A stretch of 64,000 nucleotides of DNA from Candidatus Tectimicrobiota bacterium (GCA_026005175.1 BPKO01000008.1:108553-172552), one strand, 5' to 3'; numbered from the stretch's first letter, positions 50,091 through 59,313 are shown. Numbers and translations are program-made. Notes: generated by a model not told the origin, from the sequence alone.

Positions 50091-51327
50091 TCACGTTGCC
50101 TCCCACAGCTTGCGCAGCGCCTCGCGCTCCAGCAACCAGGAAGCCACAAACCCACCTACCAGCCCCCAAAACGGGGCGCCGATGCGCAGGATCTCGATCT
50201 CGGAGACGGTAAGCAGAAAAGCCACCAGCGCCCCGAGCTGAAACTGGGTGCCAAAAGCGACGTGGAAGGCGTTGCCCAGCACCGGCAGCAGCGCCAGGCC
50301 GCCGATGAGGGCGATAAACGCCGCCGGCAGGGCCAGCGCCAACCGGGTGGCCGCGGGGGCAAAGAGGCCAAAGAGGAGCATGCAGGCGCCAAAGACGACG
50401 CCGCCGGCGTAGTGCTGGCCGCGGGCGCCGCTGCTGGTGAGAATGGCGTTGGCCGGCCCGGTGACGCAGGTAGGTACCGACCCCAGGAGACCAAAAAGAC
50501 AGGTACCCACGCCGCACAGCACGGTGAGGACGTTGATGGGGGGCGTGTAGCCTGCTGCCCGCAGCACCGCCTGCCCCTGCGCATTCTGGATGGCAATAAC
50601 GGTGATGGCCAGCGGCACCACCAGCTCCAGCAGCGCCTGCCAGGAAAACTGCGGCGCGTACAGCAGCGGCGCCGCCAGCGCCAGCGGCACGCCTTCGCGC
50701 AGCACGACGCCACCGCTGGCCACCAGGGCGGCGGTGCCCGGAACGAGGGCGGCAATCACCGGCGGCAGGTGACGCAGGCGGGCCGCGGCTGCGCGCCGCC
50801 AGCACAAAGCTCACCACGGTGACCGTCGCCACCAGCGGAAACGCCCGAAACGCGGTGATGATGCGCAGGCCAAAGGGCAGAAAGACCCCCGCCACCATGC
50901 CCATGACGATGGGCAGCGGAATACGGCGCATGAGGTGGCCGATGCCGCCGCTGGCGCCCAAAACGAGGAGCACCGCACCCGTCACCAGGTAAGCGCCCAC
51001 CACTTGGGCAAAGGCGAGGTGGTCGAGGGCATCGGCGAGCAGAATCGTGCCCGGAATCGTCCACGCCAGCCCCAGCGGCTGCCGGTAGGCCAGGCTGGCC
51101 CCAATCGACAGCACCCCGTTGAGGCCATAGGCGGCAAACAGCCAGGAGCCGATGTCGCTTTCGCTCAGGCCGCCGCCGCTGGCCACGGCCAGCAAAATGG
51201 CCAGCGGGCCGGTGGCGGCAAAGAGAAAGGCGGTAAAGCCGTTGGCCACCTGCTGGCGGGTGAGGGCGGCACCGACGTCGCGCAGCCGGGGCAAGGGCCA
51301 AACGGGCGGCTCCAGGACAGAATGCAC
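50091..51327 (-). pseudogene. BenE-like benzoate/H+ symporter, one frameshift
   Basis: The first part (GTG 51327 to about 50800) has 'GLSESDIGSWLFAAYGLNGVLSIGASLAYRQPLGLAWTIPGTILL' and 'IPLPIVMGMVAGVFLPFGLRI', BenE hallmarks. In mid-protein the frame turns to Arg/Pro-rich nonsense. The other frame continues with 'LPPVIAALVPGTAALVASGG', 'VTVIAIQNAQGQAVLRAAGYTPP', 'VPTCVTGPANAILTSSGARGQHYAGGV' and runs to 50091. One surplus base near 50793-50800 explains it. Joined length about 410 aa, normal for BenE (12 helices). The gap to the upstream HAD gene is 4 nt. Confidence 0.85.
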
Positions 51328-51331
51328 CGGG

Positions 51332-52045
51332 CTATGCCCCCAGCTTCTCTGCCAGGTCGATGAAGTCGAGGGCGTGCACTTCGAAAGCCGGATCAGGCGC
51401 CGTGTCCACGGCCCGCTGTGGCCCGTACTCCAGGGGCCGCGGCACGAAGGCCGCCTGGAAGCCCACCGCCTGTGCTGCCCGCAAGTCGTCTTTGTGTGCC
51501 GCCACCATCATCACCTCCTGCGGCCGAAGTCCGAGCAGCGCTGCCGCCGTGCGGTAAACTTCGGGGTCGGGCTTGTAGTGCCTGGCCAGCTCTGCCGAAA
51601 GGATGCAGTCCCAGGGCAGGCCCGCGTGCTTGGCCATGTTGGTGAGCAGGGCCACGTTGCCGTTGGAAAGCGTGGCCACAATGTACCGCCGGCGCAGGCG
51701 CGTCAGCCCTTCCACGGCGTCGGGCCAGGGGTCGAGGCGGTGCCAGACGCGGTTAAGGGCCTCCTTGTCCGCCTCGCTCAGGCCGGTGAGGCCAAACGAC
51801 ACCAGGAGCTCTTCTAAGATCATGCGGTGCAAGGCATCGAGGTTTTGCCAGGGCAGCTCACCGCGGCGCACGCGGTCCATGGCCGGGCGGTAGCCGGCAC
51901 GCCAAGCATCGGCAAAGCGCGCCCAGTCCACTTGTAGCCCCCGCGCAGCCCCAAAGGCCTGCCCTTCGCGGATGAGCGTGCCACGCCAGTCCACCACCGT
52001 GCCAAAGACGTCAAACGTGAGGGCCTTGACCGTCGCAGGCGTCAT
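51332..52045 (-). CDS. Haloacid dehalogenase type II (HAD superfamily)
   Basis: 237 aa from ATG 52045 (AAAGGAG upstream). Nucleophile Asp in 'ALTFDVFGTVVDWRGTLIREG', 'IVATLSNGNVALLTNMAKHAGLPWDCILSAELARHYKPDPEVYRTAAALLGL' (Ser, Lys), and 'VMMVAAHKDDLRAAQAVGFQ'. The wording is that of L-2-haloacid dehalogenase homologues; many such proteins have other or unknown substrates. It is the second gene of the LVIVD-HAD-permease run. Confidence 0.92.
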   Translation of the reverse strand: MTPATVKALTFDVFGTVVDWRGTLIREGQAFGAARGLQVDWARFADAWRAGYRPAMDRVRRGELPWQNLDALHRMILEELLVSFGLTGLSEADKEALNRVWHRLDPWPDAVEGLTRLRRRYIVATLSNGNVALLTNMAKHAGLPWDCILSAELARHYKPDPEVYRTAAALLGLRPQEVMMVAAHKDDLRAAQAVGFQAAFVPRPLEYGPQRAVDTAPDPAFEVHALDFIDLAEKLGA

Positions 52046-52064
52046 CGCCGTGCTCCTTTCCCCT

Positions 52065-53207
52065 TCAAGCTTTACCCACCCACTCGAGGATCTCGAAGCC
52101 GCCGAGGCGGTCGACGAGGAAGTAAAGGCCATCGGGGGTGGCAAAGACGTCGTTGCTCTGCGTCACCTGATGGCCCTGCCCGGGCAGCGGCACGTAGTAG
52201 CCCAGCTCGCGCGGCTGCCAGGGATCGGCAAGGTCGAGCAGGCGCAAGCCGCCCGCGAACCAAGTTACCGCCAAGCGGGTGTCGTAGACTTGCTCCTGCG
52301 GCTGGTGGCAGCCGTACCAGCACTGGGGGTCAAACGGCACGTCGTCGGGACGGGCGCGGTAAGTAGCAATAGGGACCGGGTTGGTTTCCTCGCTGATATC
52401 GACGATCCAGAGAAAGGCGTTAGGGACCGGCGCCAGGCGATCGGGCACCTCTTCGTCACTCACCACCAGGATGCGGCGCCCTTTGAGGGGCTGCGGCATG
52501 GGCAGGGTGGTGTGGGTGGGGCAAGGAAACGGCGGGCTCCAGTCGCAGTGGGCAATGGGCGTGGGGCGAGCTAGGTCGCTGATATCGAAAATGTACCAGC
52601 CGTGGTGCCACCAGCTGCAGTAGAGCCGATCGCCAAGGCGCAGTGGGTGATGGCAGCGCACGCGGCGGCCTTCGGGGAGGGGCGTCTCGCCGCCGCCAAC
52701 CCACTGCCCCGGCACCCACCAGCGGGCCACGGGCTCGGGCCGCTGCGGCTCGCGCAGGTCGAGAATCTCCAAGATGTTGCCCACGTAGCCCTCGGGAGCC
52801 GGCGAGCCGTAGCAGTAGCGGCCATCAAAAGAAAAGCGGTGGTAGCCCCACTCGCCAGCAGGCACAAACGCCAGCTCGCGCGGCCGTTCCGGCCGCGACA
52901 CGTCGAAGACTTTCAGGCCGCCTTGCGGCCGCTGCGTGCCCTGATAGGGGCGGTACTTTTCGTAGTTGACGAGCATGAGCCCGTTCGCCACGCGTACTTT
53001 GTGCGAGTGGAGGTTGGCCGGCACCTCAAGCTGGGCCACCACTTTGGGGTGCTTGACGTCGCGCACGTCGACGATGGTGGTGCCGGCCGGCGGCCGCATG
53101 TGGCCAAGGTAAGCATAGCCCCCCTCTACCACCACCTGCCCGGCGCCGGGCAGCTCCAGGCGCGCCAGCTGACGAAATCCCTTGTTGGCTCCCCAGGGGT
53201 GCGACAT
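52065..53207 (-). CDS. LVIVD-repeat beta-propeller protein
   Basis: 380 aa from ATG 53207. Repeated blade text: 'GYAYLGHMRPPAGTTIVDVRDVKHPKVVAQLEVP', 'GGLKVFDVSRPERPRELAFVP', 'ILEILDLREPQRPEPVARWWVP', 'WYIFDISDLARPTPIAHCDW' and 'GGLRLLDLADPWQPRELGYYVP'. This is the LVIVD pattern of at least six blades. No signal peptide. Function unknown; many His and Trp residues ('SWWHHGWYIFD') could form a binding site. It is the first gene of the minus-strand run that ends with SBP56, another propeller. Confidence 0.86.
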   Translation of the reverse strand: MSHPWGANKGFRQLARLELPGAGQVVVEGGYAYLGHMRPPAGTTIVDVRDVKHPKVVAQLEVPANLHSHKVRVANGLMLVNYEKYRPYQGTQRPQGGLKVFDVSRPERPRELAFVPAGEWGYHRFSFDGRYCYGSPAPEGYVGNILEILDLREPQRPEPVARWWVPGQWVGGGETPLPEGRRVRCHHPLRLGDRLYCSWWHHGWYIFDISDLARPTPIAHCDWSPPFPCPTHTTLPMPQPLKGRRILVVSDEEVPDRLAPVPNAFLWIVDISEETNPVPIATYRARPDDVPFDPQCWYGCHQPQEQVYDTRLAVTWFAGGLRLLDLADPWQPRELGYYVPLPGQGHQVTQSNDVFATPDGLYFLVDRLGGFEILEWVGKA

Positions 53208-53262
53208 GAAACAGGTCCTCATCCGGTGTGGGCTTTCCCTTGCAGCGTCGTGCTGGAGGCAT

Positions 53263-53291
53263 ATGGTACTACACAGGCCGCCTTGGCACAA
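53263..53291 (-). promoter_or_regulatory. Putative promoter for the LVIVD gene run
   Basis: On the minus strand TTGTGC (53291-53286), 17 nt, TACCAT (53268-53263), 55 nt before ATG 53207. Confidence 0.38.
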
Positions 53292-53301
53292 ACCGCCACG
53301 C

Positions 53302-53330
53302 TTGACAGGGGGAGGGAAACTCGCTACAAC
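53302..53330 (+). promoter_or_regulatory. Promoter for the TPP enzyme-aspartate dehydrogenase operon
   Basis: Perfect TTGACA (53302-53307), exact 17-nt spacer, TACAAC (53325-53330), 48 nt before ATG 53379. It is the best sigma-70 match that I see in the window. Confidence 0.55.
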
Positions 53331-53378
53331 CCTCGCAGGTCCAAAACGACGCCCTATCACCAGGGAGCCACGCATCCG

Positions 53379-54980
53379 ATGGGGACTTACGCGGACGTGA
53401 TCGCCACGCTGCTTGCCGAGGCGGGCATCTCGTACCTTTTCGGCATGCCGGGATCGCGGGCTTCGGTGGAGCTCATCGAAGCGGCCCGCAAGCAGGACAT
53501 TCGCTACGTTCTTAGCAACAACGAAGCGGCCGCGGCGGTCATGGCGGCCACCTACGGCGTTCTTGAGCGCCGTCCGGGCGTGTGCTCTACGGGGGTGGGG
53601 CCAGGGGCGACCAACGCCGTCAACGGCGTGGCCCATGCCTACCTCGAACGGGCCCCCATGCTGCTTTTGACCGACCGCTATCCCGACCCCCTTTACCGCT
53701 ACCTGCCGCGCCAGCGCGTCGACCAGGAACGGCTCTTCCGGCCGGTGACCAAGGGCAGCTTCCCTATTGCCCCTGACAGCGTCGAGCGCTCTGTGCGGCG
53801 GGCCCTGCAGCTGGCCATGGAAGGCCGCCCCGGGCCAGTACACCTCGACTTGCCCGACGACGTCTTGCGCAGTCCGGCACCGGCGCTGCCGCCGCCTTGC
53901 CCGGTGCAGCGCTGGCACGGTGCCGCCAGCGCCGAGAGCGCTGCCGTGCGGCGCCTGGCGGCGGTGCTCAACGAGGCGGCGCGGCCGCTGGTGCTCGTGG
54001 GGCTAGGGGTCAACCGCGGCGGCTGCGAAGCGCCGCTGCAGCGCTTTGTCGAGCGCCTGCAAGCCCCGGTGCTGTGTACCATTTCCGCCAAAGGCACCCT
54101 ACCTGACGACCATCCGCTGTGTGGCGGCACCTTCCTGGGGTCGGAGGCTCCCCATCCCCTGCTTGCCGCCAGCGACCTCCTCATCGCCGTGGGCTTTGAC
54201 GTGGTCGAGCTCTTCGAACCGGCGCCGTGGCCTTATTCCCAGCCCCTGGTCAACATCGACGTGGTGCCCCACGCCGACGGTATCCTGCGGCCGGCATACG
54301 AGCTCATCGGCGACATCGGCACCAGCCTGGAAGCCCTGACGCCGCTGCTGGCGCCCTGCCGCGGGTGGGAAGGGCGCTTGGCGCGCGCGGCCGGCGCCGC
54401 AGAGCGAGGAAGCTGCGCCTCCCAGCCGGCGCCGGCCACGGGAAAGCGTCTGCTGCCAGCGGATGCCATCCGGGTGATGCGCGACGTCTTGCCACGTGAC
54501 GCCATTCTCACCACCGACGCCGGCCAGCACAAGGTCTTTGCCAGCCGCCTGTGGCAGAGCTATGCCCCGCTTACGTACCTTACGTCCTCGGGCCTGGGCA
54601 GCATGGGGGTGGCCTTGCCTATTGCCATCGTGGCCAAGCTGCTGCGCCCCGAGCGTGCGGTGGTGGCGCTCACCGGCGACGGCGGGTTTCTCATGCGCGT
54701 GGGCGAGCTGGAAACGGCGCGGCGCGAAAACGCGGCCCTCGTGGTGGTCGTCTTTAACGACGGCTGCCTCAACCTGATCAAAATGAAGCAGGAACGCCAG
54801 GGCTATGCCGTGCGCGGCTCGCAGTTTGCGCCGGTGGATTTTGCCAAGGTGGCAGCGGGCTTTGGCTGCCGTGCCGCGCGCGTGGCCGACGCCGCCACCC
54901 TGCACGACGTCTTGCAGCAGGCGGTGGCCGACCACGAACCGTGGGTGATCGATGCCCTCATCGACCCCGAGGGCTACTGA
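53379..54980 (+). CDS. Thiamine-diphosphate enzyme (acetolactate synthase/decarboxylase-like)
   Basis: 533 aa with the three-domain POX layout. 'FGMPGSRASVELIEAA' and the catalytic Glu in 'LSNNEAAAAVMAATYG' lie in the N-terminal PYR domain. The central domain (about 190-330) has 'PLVLVGLGVNRGGCEAPLQ'. The PP domain carries 'LTGDGGFLMRVGELETARRENAALVVVVFND', the GDG-x~26-N ThDP motif. Size and pattern fit 2-keto acid decarboxylases or acetolactate synthase-like enzymes; there is no small subunit nearby. It precedes aspartate dehydrogenase by 15 nt. Confidence 0.93.
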   Translation: MGTYADVIATLLAEAGISYLFGMPGSRASVELIEAARKQDIRYVLSNNEAAAAVMAATYGVLERRPGVCSTGVGPGATNAVNGVAHAYLERAPMLLLTDRYPDPLYRYLPRQRVDQERLFRPVTKGSFPIAPDSVERSVRRALQLAMEGRPGPVHLDLPDDVLRSPAPALPPPCPVQRWHGAASAESAAVRRLAAVLNEAARPLVLVGLGVNRGGCEAPLQRFVERLQAPVLCTISAKGTLPDDHPLCGGTFLGSEAPHPLLAASDLLIAVGFDVVELFEPAPWPYSQPLVNIDVVPHADGILRPAYELIGDIGTSLEALTPLLAPCRGWEGRLARAAGAAERGSCASQPAPATGKRLLPADAIRVMRDVLPRDAILTTDAGQHKVFASRLWQSYAPLTYLTSSGLGSMGVALPIAIVAKLLRPERAVVALTGDGGFLMRVGELETARRENAALVVVVFNDGCLNLIKMKQERQGYAVRGSQFAPVDFAKVAAGFGCRAARVADAATLHDVLQQAVADHEPWVIDALIDPEGY

Positions 54981-54995
54981 GGGGAGGGCGCTTGC

Positions 54996-55811
54996 ATGCC
55001 GGGACAGCCGCGGCACATCGGCATTGTCGGCTGTGGCACCATCGGGCGGGCCATCGCCCGCGCCATCGACGATGGCACGGTCATCGCTCGCCTCGTGGCC
55101 CTCCACAGCCGCGACGAGGAGAAAGCGCGGGCGTTTGCTGCCTCGCTGCAGCAAGCGCCGCCGGTGGTCTCTCTTGACGAACTCATCGCCCGTGCCGACC
55201 TGGTGGTCGAGGCGGCAACGCAAGCCGCGCTGGCTACCATCGCGCCGCGCACTTTGAGCGCCGGTAAGGACCTGATGGTGCTGAGCGTCGGTGCCCTCCT
55301 CGAGCATCCCGAGTGGCCGCAGCTGGCCGCCCGCCACGGTTGCCGCCTTTACGTGCCCTCGGGCGCCATTGTGGGGCTCGACGGCGTCAAAGGGGCGTGC
55401 GTGGGCCAGGTGGCGTCGGTCACCATTACCACCCGCAAGCCGCCGCGCGGCCTGGCCGGGGCGCCGTACCTGGTGGCCCACGGCATCGACGTGCTGGCGT
55501 TGCAGGAAGCGACGGTGGTCTTCGAAGGCACGGCCCGGGAAGCCTGCAAGGGATTCCCGGCCAACGTCAACGTCGCCGCCGCCTTGAGCCTGGCCGGCGT
55601 TGGCCCTGAGCGCACGCGCATTCGCATCATTGCCGATCCGCAGTGCACACGCAACACGCACGACATCGAAGTGGTCGGCGAATTCGGCCGCCTGGTGGCC
55701 CACGTGGAGAACGTCCCCTCGGAAACCAACCCCCGGACGGGCAAGCTTTCTTACCTCTCGGCCATTGCCTTGCTCAAGGAGCTGACGCAGCCGGTGCGCT
55801 ACGGCACCTGA
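54996..55811 (+). CDS. L-aspartate dehydrogenase family
   Basis: 271 aa. 'HIGIVGCGTIGRAIARAIDDG' is the NAD(P) fold. 'VPSGAIVGLDGVKGA', 'FPANVNVAAALSLAGVG' and the catalytic His in 'NTHDIEVVGEFG' match aspartate dehydrogenase (NadX type). It oxidises L-aspartate to iminoaspartate/oxaloacetate, feeding NAD synthesis in some species. nadA/nadC are absent here; being in an operon with a ThDP decarboxylase suggests a catabolic or a different amino-acid role. Confidence 0.9.
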   Translation: MPGQPRHIGIVGCGTIGRAIARAIDDGTVIARLVALHSRDEEKARAFAASLQQAPPVVSLDELIARADLVVEAATQAALATIAPRTLSAGKDLMVLSVGALLEHPEWPQLAARHGCRLYVPSGAIVGLDGVKGACVGQVASVTITTRKPPRGLAGAPYLVAHGIDVLALQEATVVFEGTAREACKGFPANVNVAAALSLAGVGPERTRIRIIADPQCTRNTHDIEVVGEFGRLVAHVENVPSETNPRTGKLSYLSAIALLKELTQPVRYGT

Positions 55812-55829
55812 GAAGCCAGCGCGGCGGGG

Positions 55830-56801
55830 TTAGAGGCGAGTGCTCAGGGTTCGCACGCCGAAAGCGAGCAGGCTCAAGAGGACAAAAGGCTGAAAGAGCC
55901 GGCGTTCGGCGCGCTCGAGTGCCGCGCCGGCCACTTCCGCCTGCGTCAAGAGCCCTCTGGCGTCGCTCTCGTGGCCGATGCGGCGGTAGAGGCCACCGGT
56001 GGCGGCGGCCAGCTGCCGCAAGGGCGCTTCGTTGAGGCGGGTGGTCACCACCTGCCCGTCGACTTGGAGGTAGCCCTGGAAGCGGCCCTGGGCGTCGTAG
56101 CGCGGCACAGGAGAGGGCTGCAGGCTGCCAAAGCCCAGGGTGACGATGCGAACGCCTTGACGAGTGGCCTGGGAGGTTACCTCATGCCAGTTGCCCTCGC
56201 CGCTGCCGCCGTCAGAAAAGAGCACCACCACTTTCTCGCGTGACGCGGCGGGGGCAAAGAGCCGCAGGCCGGCTGCCAGGGCAGCGGTCAAGTCCGAGCC
56301 TCCCACCCCCACGGCATCCACCGTCACCCACTGCCGCAGCATGAAGTCCAGGGCGGTCAAGTCTTCGGTCAGCTCGGCCTGCACAAAGCTGGTGCCGGCA
56401 AACAGCACCAGCCCCACCCGGTTGCCGCGCAGGGAAGGCAAGAGCTGGCGGGCTACCTCCCGGGCGCGGGCCAGCCGCGAGCGGCGGCCATAATCCTCGG
56501 CCGCCATGCTCTTGGAGACGTCGAGGATCAGCACCACGTCGAGGGCACCACGCCGCAAGTGGGGCGGCCCGGCTGCCACCCGCGGATCGGCCAGCGCCCC
56601 CACCAGGCCCAGCAGGAAAGCGAGCGCCAGCCCCACTTGTGCGGCAGGCGTATGGAGCCAGGATGGCGGTGGGAGAAGGCCGGGGGCTTTGCCCAGCTGA
56701 GTCAGGAAACGCCGGCGGCGCTTGCCGGCCACGACGAGCAAGCCGCTTAGGAGCGGCGCAAGGAGGAGGAGCCACAGCGCTTCTGGATGGGCAAACCGCA
56801 T
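55830..56801 (-). CDS. von Willebrand factor A membrane protein, BatB-like
   Basis: 323 aa. Two N-terminal helices (about 8-25 and 55-72), then a vWA domain with MIDAS 'VVLILDVSKSMAAEDYG' (DxSxS), 'VGLVLFAGTSFVQAELTED' and 'VVVLFSDGGSGEG', and a C-terminal helix. This is the last gene of the moxR-bat operon. The metal site is intact. Confidence 0.9.
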   Translation of the reverse strand: MRFAHPEALWLLLLAPLLSGLLVVAGKRRRRFLTQLGKAPGLLPPPSWLHTPAAQVGLALAFLLGLVGALADPRVAAGPPHLRRGALDVVLILDVSKSMAAEDYGRRSRLARAREVARQLLPSLRGNRVGLVLFAGTSFVQAELTEDLTALDFMLRQWVTVDAVGVGGSDLTAALAAGLRLFAPAASREKVVVLFSDGGSGEGNWHEVTSQATRQGVRIVTLGFGSLQPSPVPRYDAQGRFQGYLQVDGQVVTTRLNEAPLRQLAAATGGLYRRIGHESDARGLLTQAEVAGAALERAERRLFQPFVLLSLLAFGVRTLSTRL

Positions 56802-56819
56802 GGCATGTCCTCGCGGGGG

Positions 56820-57374
56820 TCAGATGTCCGGGCGCGGCTTGGAACGCCCCTGCCCCTCTCCTGTAGAGTGCTTCTCGTCGCGCACCCCGGGGGCCTGCTG
56901 GAGGGTCGCTTCTCCGTAGTGCTCTTCTTTGAGGAGCACGAAGTGGTAGAGGCGCTCGAGGTTGAACTTGGCCTCGCGGTCGGCAGGGTCGAGCCGCAGG
57001 GCTTCTTTAAAGAGCTCTGCGGCGCCTTCTACCTCGTCGAGCTCGAGCATGACGCGCCCGAGGTTGTACAGCGCCCGCGCCTTTAGGGTGCGGTTGCCCG
57101 TCTGCTGCGCCACCTGGCGGAAGTGCTCGGCGGCGCGCGCGTAGTTTTTCGCCCTGAAGGCCAGCACGCCCTGATTGAAGCGCAGCGCCTCAGAATTGGC
57201 AAACCAGAAGCGGCGGGCCCGCTCGTAAGCCTGGGAGTCGAAGCGCTGGGCGGCCACCGCCTGGTTGCCGCTGGTCACCAGCTGCTGGTAGCGTAGCTGG
57301 AGCAGGCCAAAGCCAAGGCAAGCCATGCCACCCAGGACGAGCAGCGCGAAGCGTGTCCAGGAAGGCCAGCGCAT
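56820..57374 (-). CDS. TPR protein of the bat operon (BatC/BatE-like)
   Basis: 184 aa. ATG 57374 follows a consensus GAGGAGGTGG. One N-terminal helix (about 8-26), then tetratricopeptide repeats: 'EALRFNQGVLAFRAKNYARAAEHFRQVAQQ' and 'ALYNLGRVMLELDEVEGAAELFKEALRLDPADREAKFNLERLY'. The charged, Gly/Pro-rich C-terminus resembles BatC. It lies between two vWA genes with gaps of 14 and 18 nt. Confidence 0.86.
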   Translation of the reverse strand: MRWPSWTRFALLVLGGMACLGFGLLQLRYQQLVTSGNQAVAAQRFDSQAYERARRFWFANSEALRFNQGVLAFRAKNYARAAEHFRQVAQQTGNRTLKARALYNLGRVMLELDEVEGAAELFKEALRLDPADREAKFNLERLYHFVLLKEEHYGEATLQQAPGVRDEKHSTGEGQGRSKPRPDI

Positions 57375-57388
57375 CCTCCACCTCCTCT

Positions 57389-58309
57389 TTAGACTTCCAC
57401 CACCCATCCCGCTCTGGCCAGCGTTGCCAAAAGCCACAAGGCCATCCCGGCCGCCAGGCACCACGGGTAGAGCTCGGTGTGCTGCGCAACAGCACGGGCC
57501 ACCAGGCGCGAGGGCTCCTGGGCCGCGAGGTCCTGCAGGGCCTGCGCCAGTTCTTCACTGCGGTCAATGCTGTATGCACGCCCCTGCGCGCGGCGGGCCA
57601 GCTGCACAATCGGCGTCTCTTCTTTGAGCTCGAGCCCCAGGACGCAGAGCTTGACCTGCTCGGCGCGCAGGCGGCGCACCAGAGCCTCGGCGGTCTGCGC
57701 GTCGATGGTATCGAAGCCATCGGTGAGCATCAGCAGCAGGCGGGTCTTGCTCGCGCCCAGCTCCCGCAGATGGTCCAGGGCCTTGACCAGGGCATGGCGA
57801 AAGTTGGTTCCCCGCAGCTGCGTGGGCAGTACGCCGTCGAGGCGCTCGAGGCGCCGCTGCAGCATGGCGTGGTCGTGGCTCAAGGGCCAAAGGCCAAAGG
57901 CATCATCGCCAAAGACGATCAGTCCGAGGCGGTCGCGGGGATGCTGGCGCACGAAAGCGAGCGCCGCTTCGCGGACCACGTCGAGCTTGCGCCGCTGCTG
58001 CCGCCCGTGGTCCTGAGAGAGATAGCCTTCCATGCTGAGCGACACATCCAGGACGAGCACAATGTCGCGGCCCTCGCGCTCGGAAACGGTCTGGAAGGTG
58101 GTCTTCTGCGGGCGGGCCAGGGCCAGCAGCAGGGCCAGCAGGCTCAAGCCGCTGGTAACTGCGATGAGCAACAGGGGTGGAGACCAGCGGCGGGTGTCGC
58201 GCAAGAGGGAGAGGGAGGAAAACGACCAGGCGCGGCGCGGGCGGATGAGAAGCGGCAAGAGAAGCACAGCAGCCAGCCAGAGGTAGGCGGGGTCGGCCAG
58301 GCGCATCAT
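57389..58309 (-). CDS. von Willebrand factor A membrane protein, BatA-like
   Basis: 306 aa. Starts with ATG-ATG overlapping the stop of the upstream gene. A helix near residue 10, a helix at about 47-68, then the vWA domain with 'IVLVLDVSLSMEGYLS' (MIDAS), 'LGLIVFGDDAFGLWPLSHD' and 'LLLMLTDGFDT'. A C-terminal membrane helix ('LAAGMALWLLATLARAG') closes it. It is the paired paralogue of the BatB-like gene. Confidence 0.9.
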   Translation of the reverse strand: MMRLADPAYLWLAAVLLLPLLIRPRRAWSFSSLSLLRDTRRWSPPLLLIAVTSGLSLLALLLALARPQKTTFQTVSEREGRDIVLVLDVSLSMEGYLSQDHGRQQRRKLDVVREAALAFVRQHPRDRLGLIVFGDDAFGLWPLSHDHAMLQRRLERLDGVLPTQLRGTNFRHALVKALDHLRELGASKTRLLLMLTDGFDTIDAQTAEALVRRLRAEQVKLCVLGLELKEETPIVQLARRAQGRAYSIDRSEELAQALQDLAAQEPSRLVARAVAQHTELYPWCLAAGMALWLLATLARAGWVVEV

Positions 58310-59313
58310 GGTGAACGTCCCTGCTGCAGCTTTTCGAAGACGAGCAGCGCTTCCCACAGCAGCCCTTGCGCGTCGGGCTCAGAACTGCCGGGCTGGCGGT
58401 ACTTGAGGCCGTCACACTGCTGGAGGAGATCGATGAGCTTCTGGCATGCCGGGGTGGCAGGCAGTCGGGCCGCCAGCTCGGAGGGGGTCAGGGCAAAGGC
58501 CGGGACGCCGTACGCTGCCTGGAGAAATTCGCGCAGCAGGTCCCCCAGGCGGGTGCTCAGCGGCAGCGGGGAAACCGGCGGGGGCCGCAGCGCAGCAACT
58601 TCCTGCTGGAGCCGCTGCAGCGTTTTCTCAAGGGGCGTCGGCTCCTGGTACTCTGCCTGCTGCCGCCGGCGCCGCCACCAGCGCCAGCCCAGCTGTCCCC
58701 CCGCGGTGCCCAGCAGCGCCACCCCCAGGGCCAGGCCTCCCCACCCCAGGCCCGCCCGCCTTGCCGGCAGCGGCCCTTTAATATCCATGGGAGGCGTGGG
58801 GCGATAGGGACCAAGGCGCGAAATATTGATGATCACGGGCTGGGTCAGCAGCCGTCGGTACCGGAGGCCCCCCGGAGCGGTATCGGCGCGGGCGTAGAGG
58901 ATCTCTAGGGGCGCAAACTCGACATCCAGCGGGGTGGCGCCAAAGTACTGCAGCGTGTAGTGGGCACGGTACACTTTGTGCCCGCCGCGGCGGTGGGTGG
59001 TCAGCGTGACCTCGCGCACTTCAAACAGGCCGTGCTTTTCGCCGCGGCGCGGCAAGTTGACCAAGTCGACCACCACCTCCGCCCGTGTTTCGAGCACCAG
59101 GGTGAGGGGAATGGGATCGCCGATGAAGTAGCCGTAGCGGCGAGGCAGTTCAAACCGCGACACCAGCGGGAAGGGGTGCTGCGCGCCCTCTGCCGCTGCG
59201 GCGGGAGAGTCCAGCGCAGGGGGAGGCGCAGGGGAAGTCGCCAGCAGGCGGGCGATGGCGAAACCGGCGGCCGCAGCCACCACGACAAGCCCAATAAGGA
59301 AGAACCGCTTCAT
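58306..59313 (-). CDS. BatD/DUF4381-like membrane protein
   Basis: 335 aa. N-terminal signal-anchor (about 4-24), then a beta-rich periplasmic domain of about 150 residues ('YFIGDPIPLTLVLETRAEVVVDLVN', 'AHYTLQYFGATPLDVEF'). A second helix (about 185-205) follows. The cytoplasmic helical tail ends 'LREFLQAAYGVPAFALTPSELAARLP', as in DUF4381/BatD C-termini. It is shorter than many BatD proteins. Start and stop overlap the adjacent genes by 4 bases. Confidence 0.72.
   Translation of the reverse strand: MKRFFLIGLVVVAAAAGFAIARLLATSPAPPPALDSPAAAAEGAQHPFPLVSRFELPRRYGYFIGDPIPLTLVLETRAEVVVDLVNLPRRGEKHGLFEVREVTLTTHRRGGHKVYRAHYTLQYFGATPLDVEFAPLEILYARADTAPGGLRYRRLLTQPVIINISRLGPYRPTPPMDIKGPLPARRAGLGWGGLALGVALLGTAGGQLGWRWWRRRRQQAEYQEPTPLEKTLQRLQQEVAALRPPPVSPLPLSTRLGDLLREFLQAAYGVPAFALTPSELAARLPATPACQKLIDLLQQCDGLKYRQPGSSEPDAQGLLWEALLVFEKLQQGRSP

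Noticed and set aside
53283..53300. Possible sigma-54 promoter (TGGCAC) before the TPP gene
   Set aside because: The TTGC half is missing at the required spacing, and a good sigma-70 promoter lies right there.
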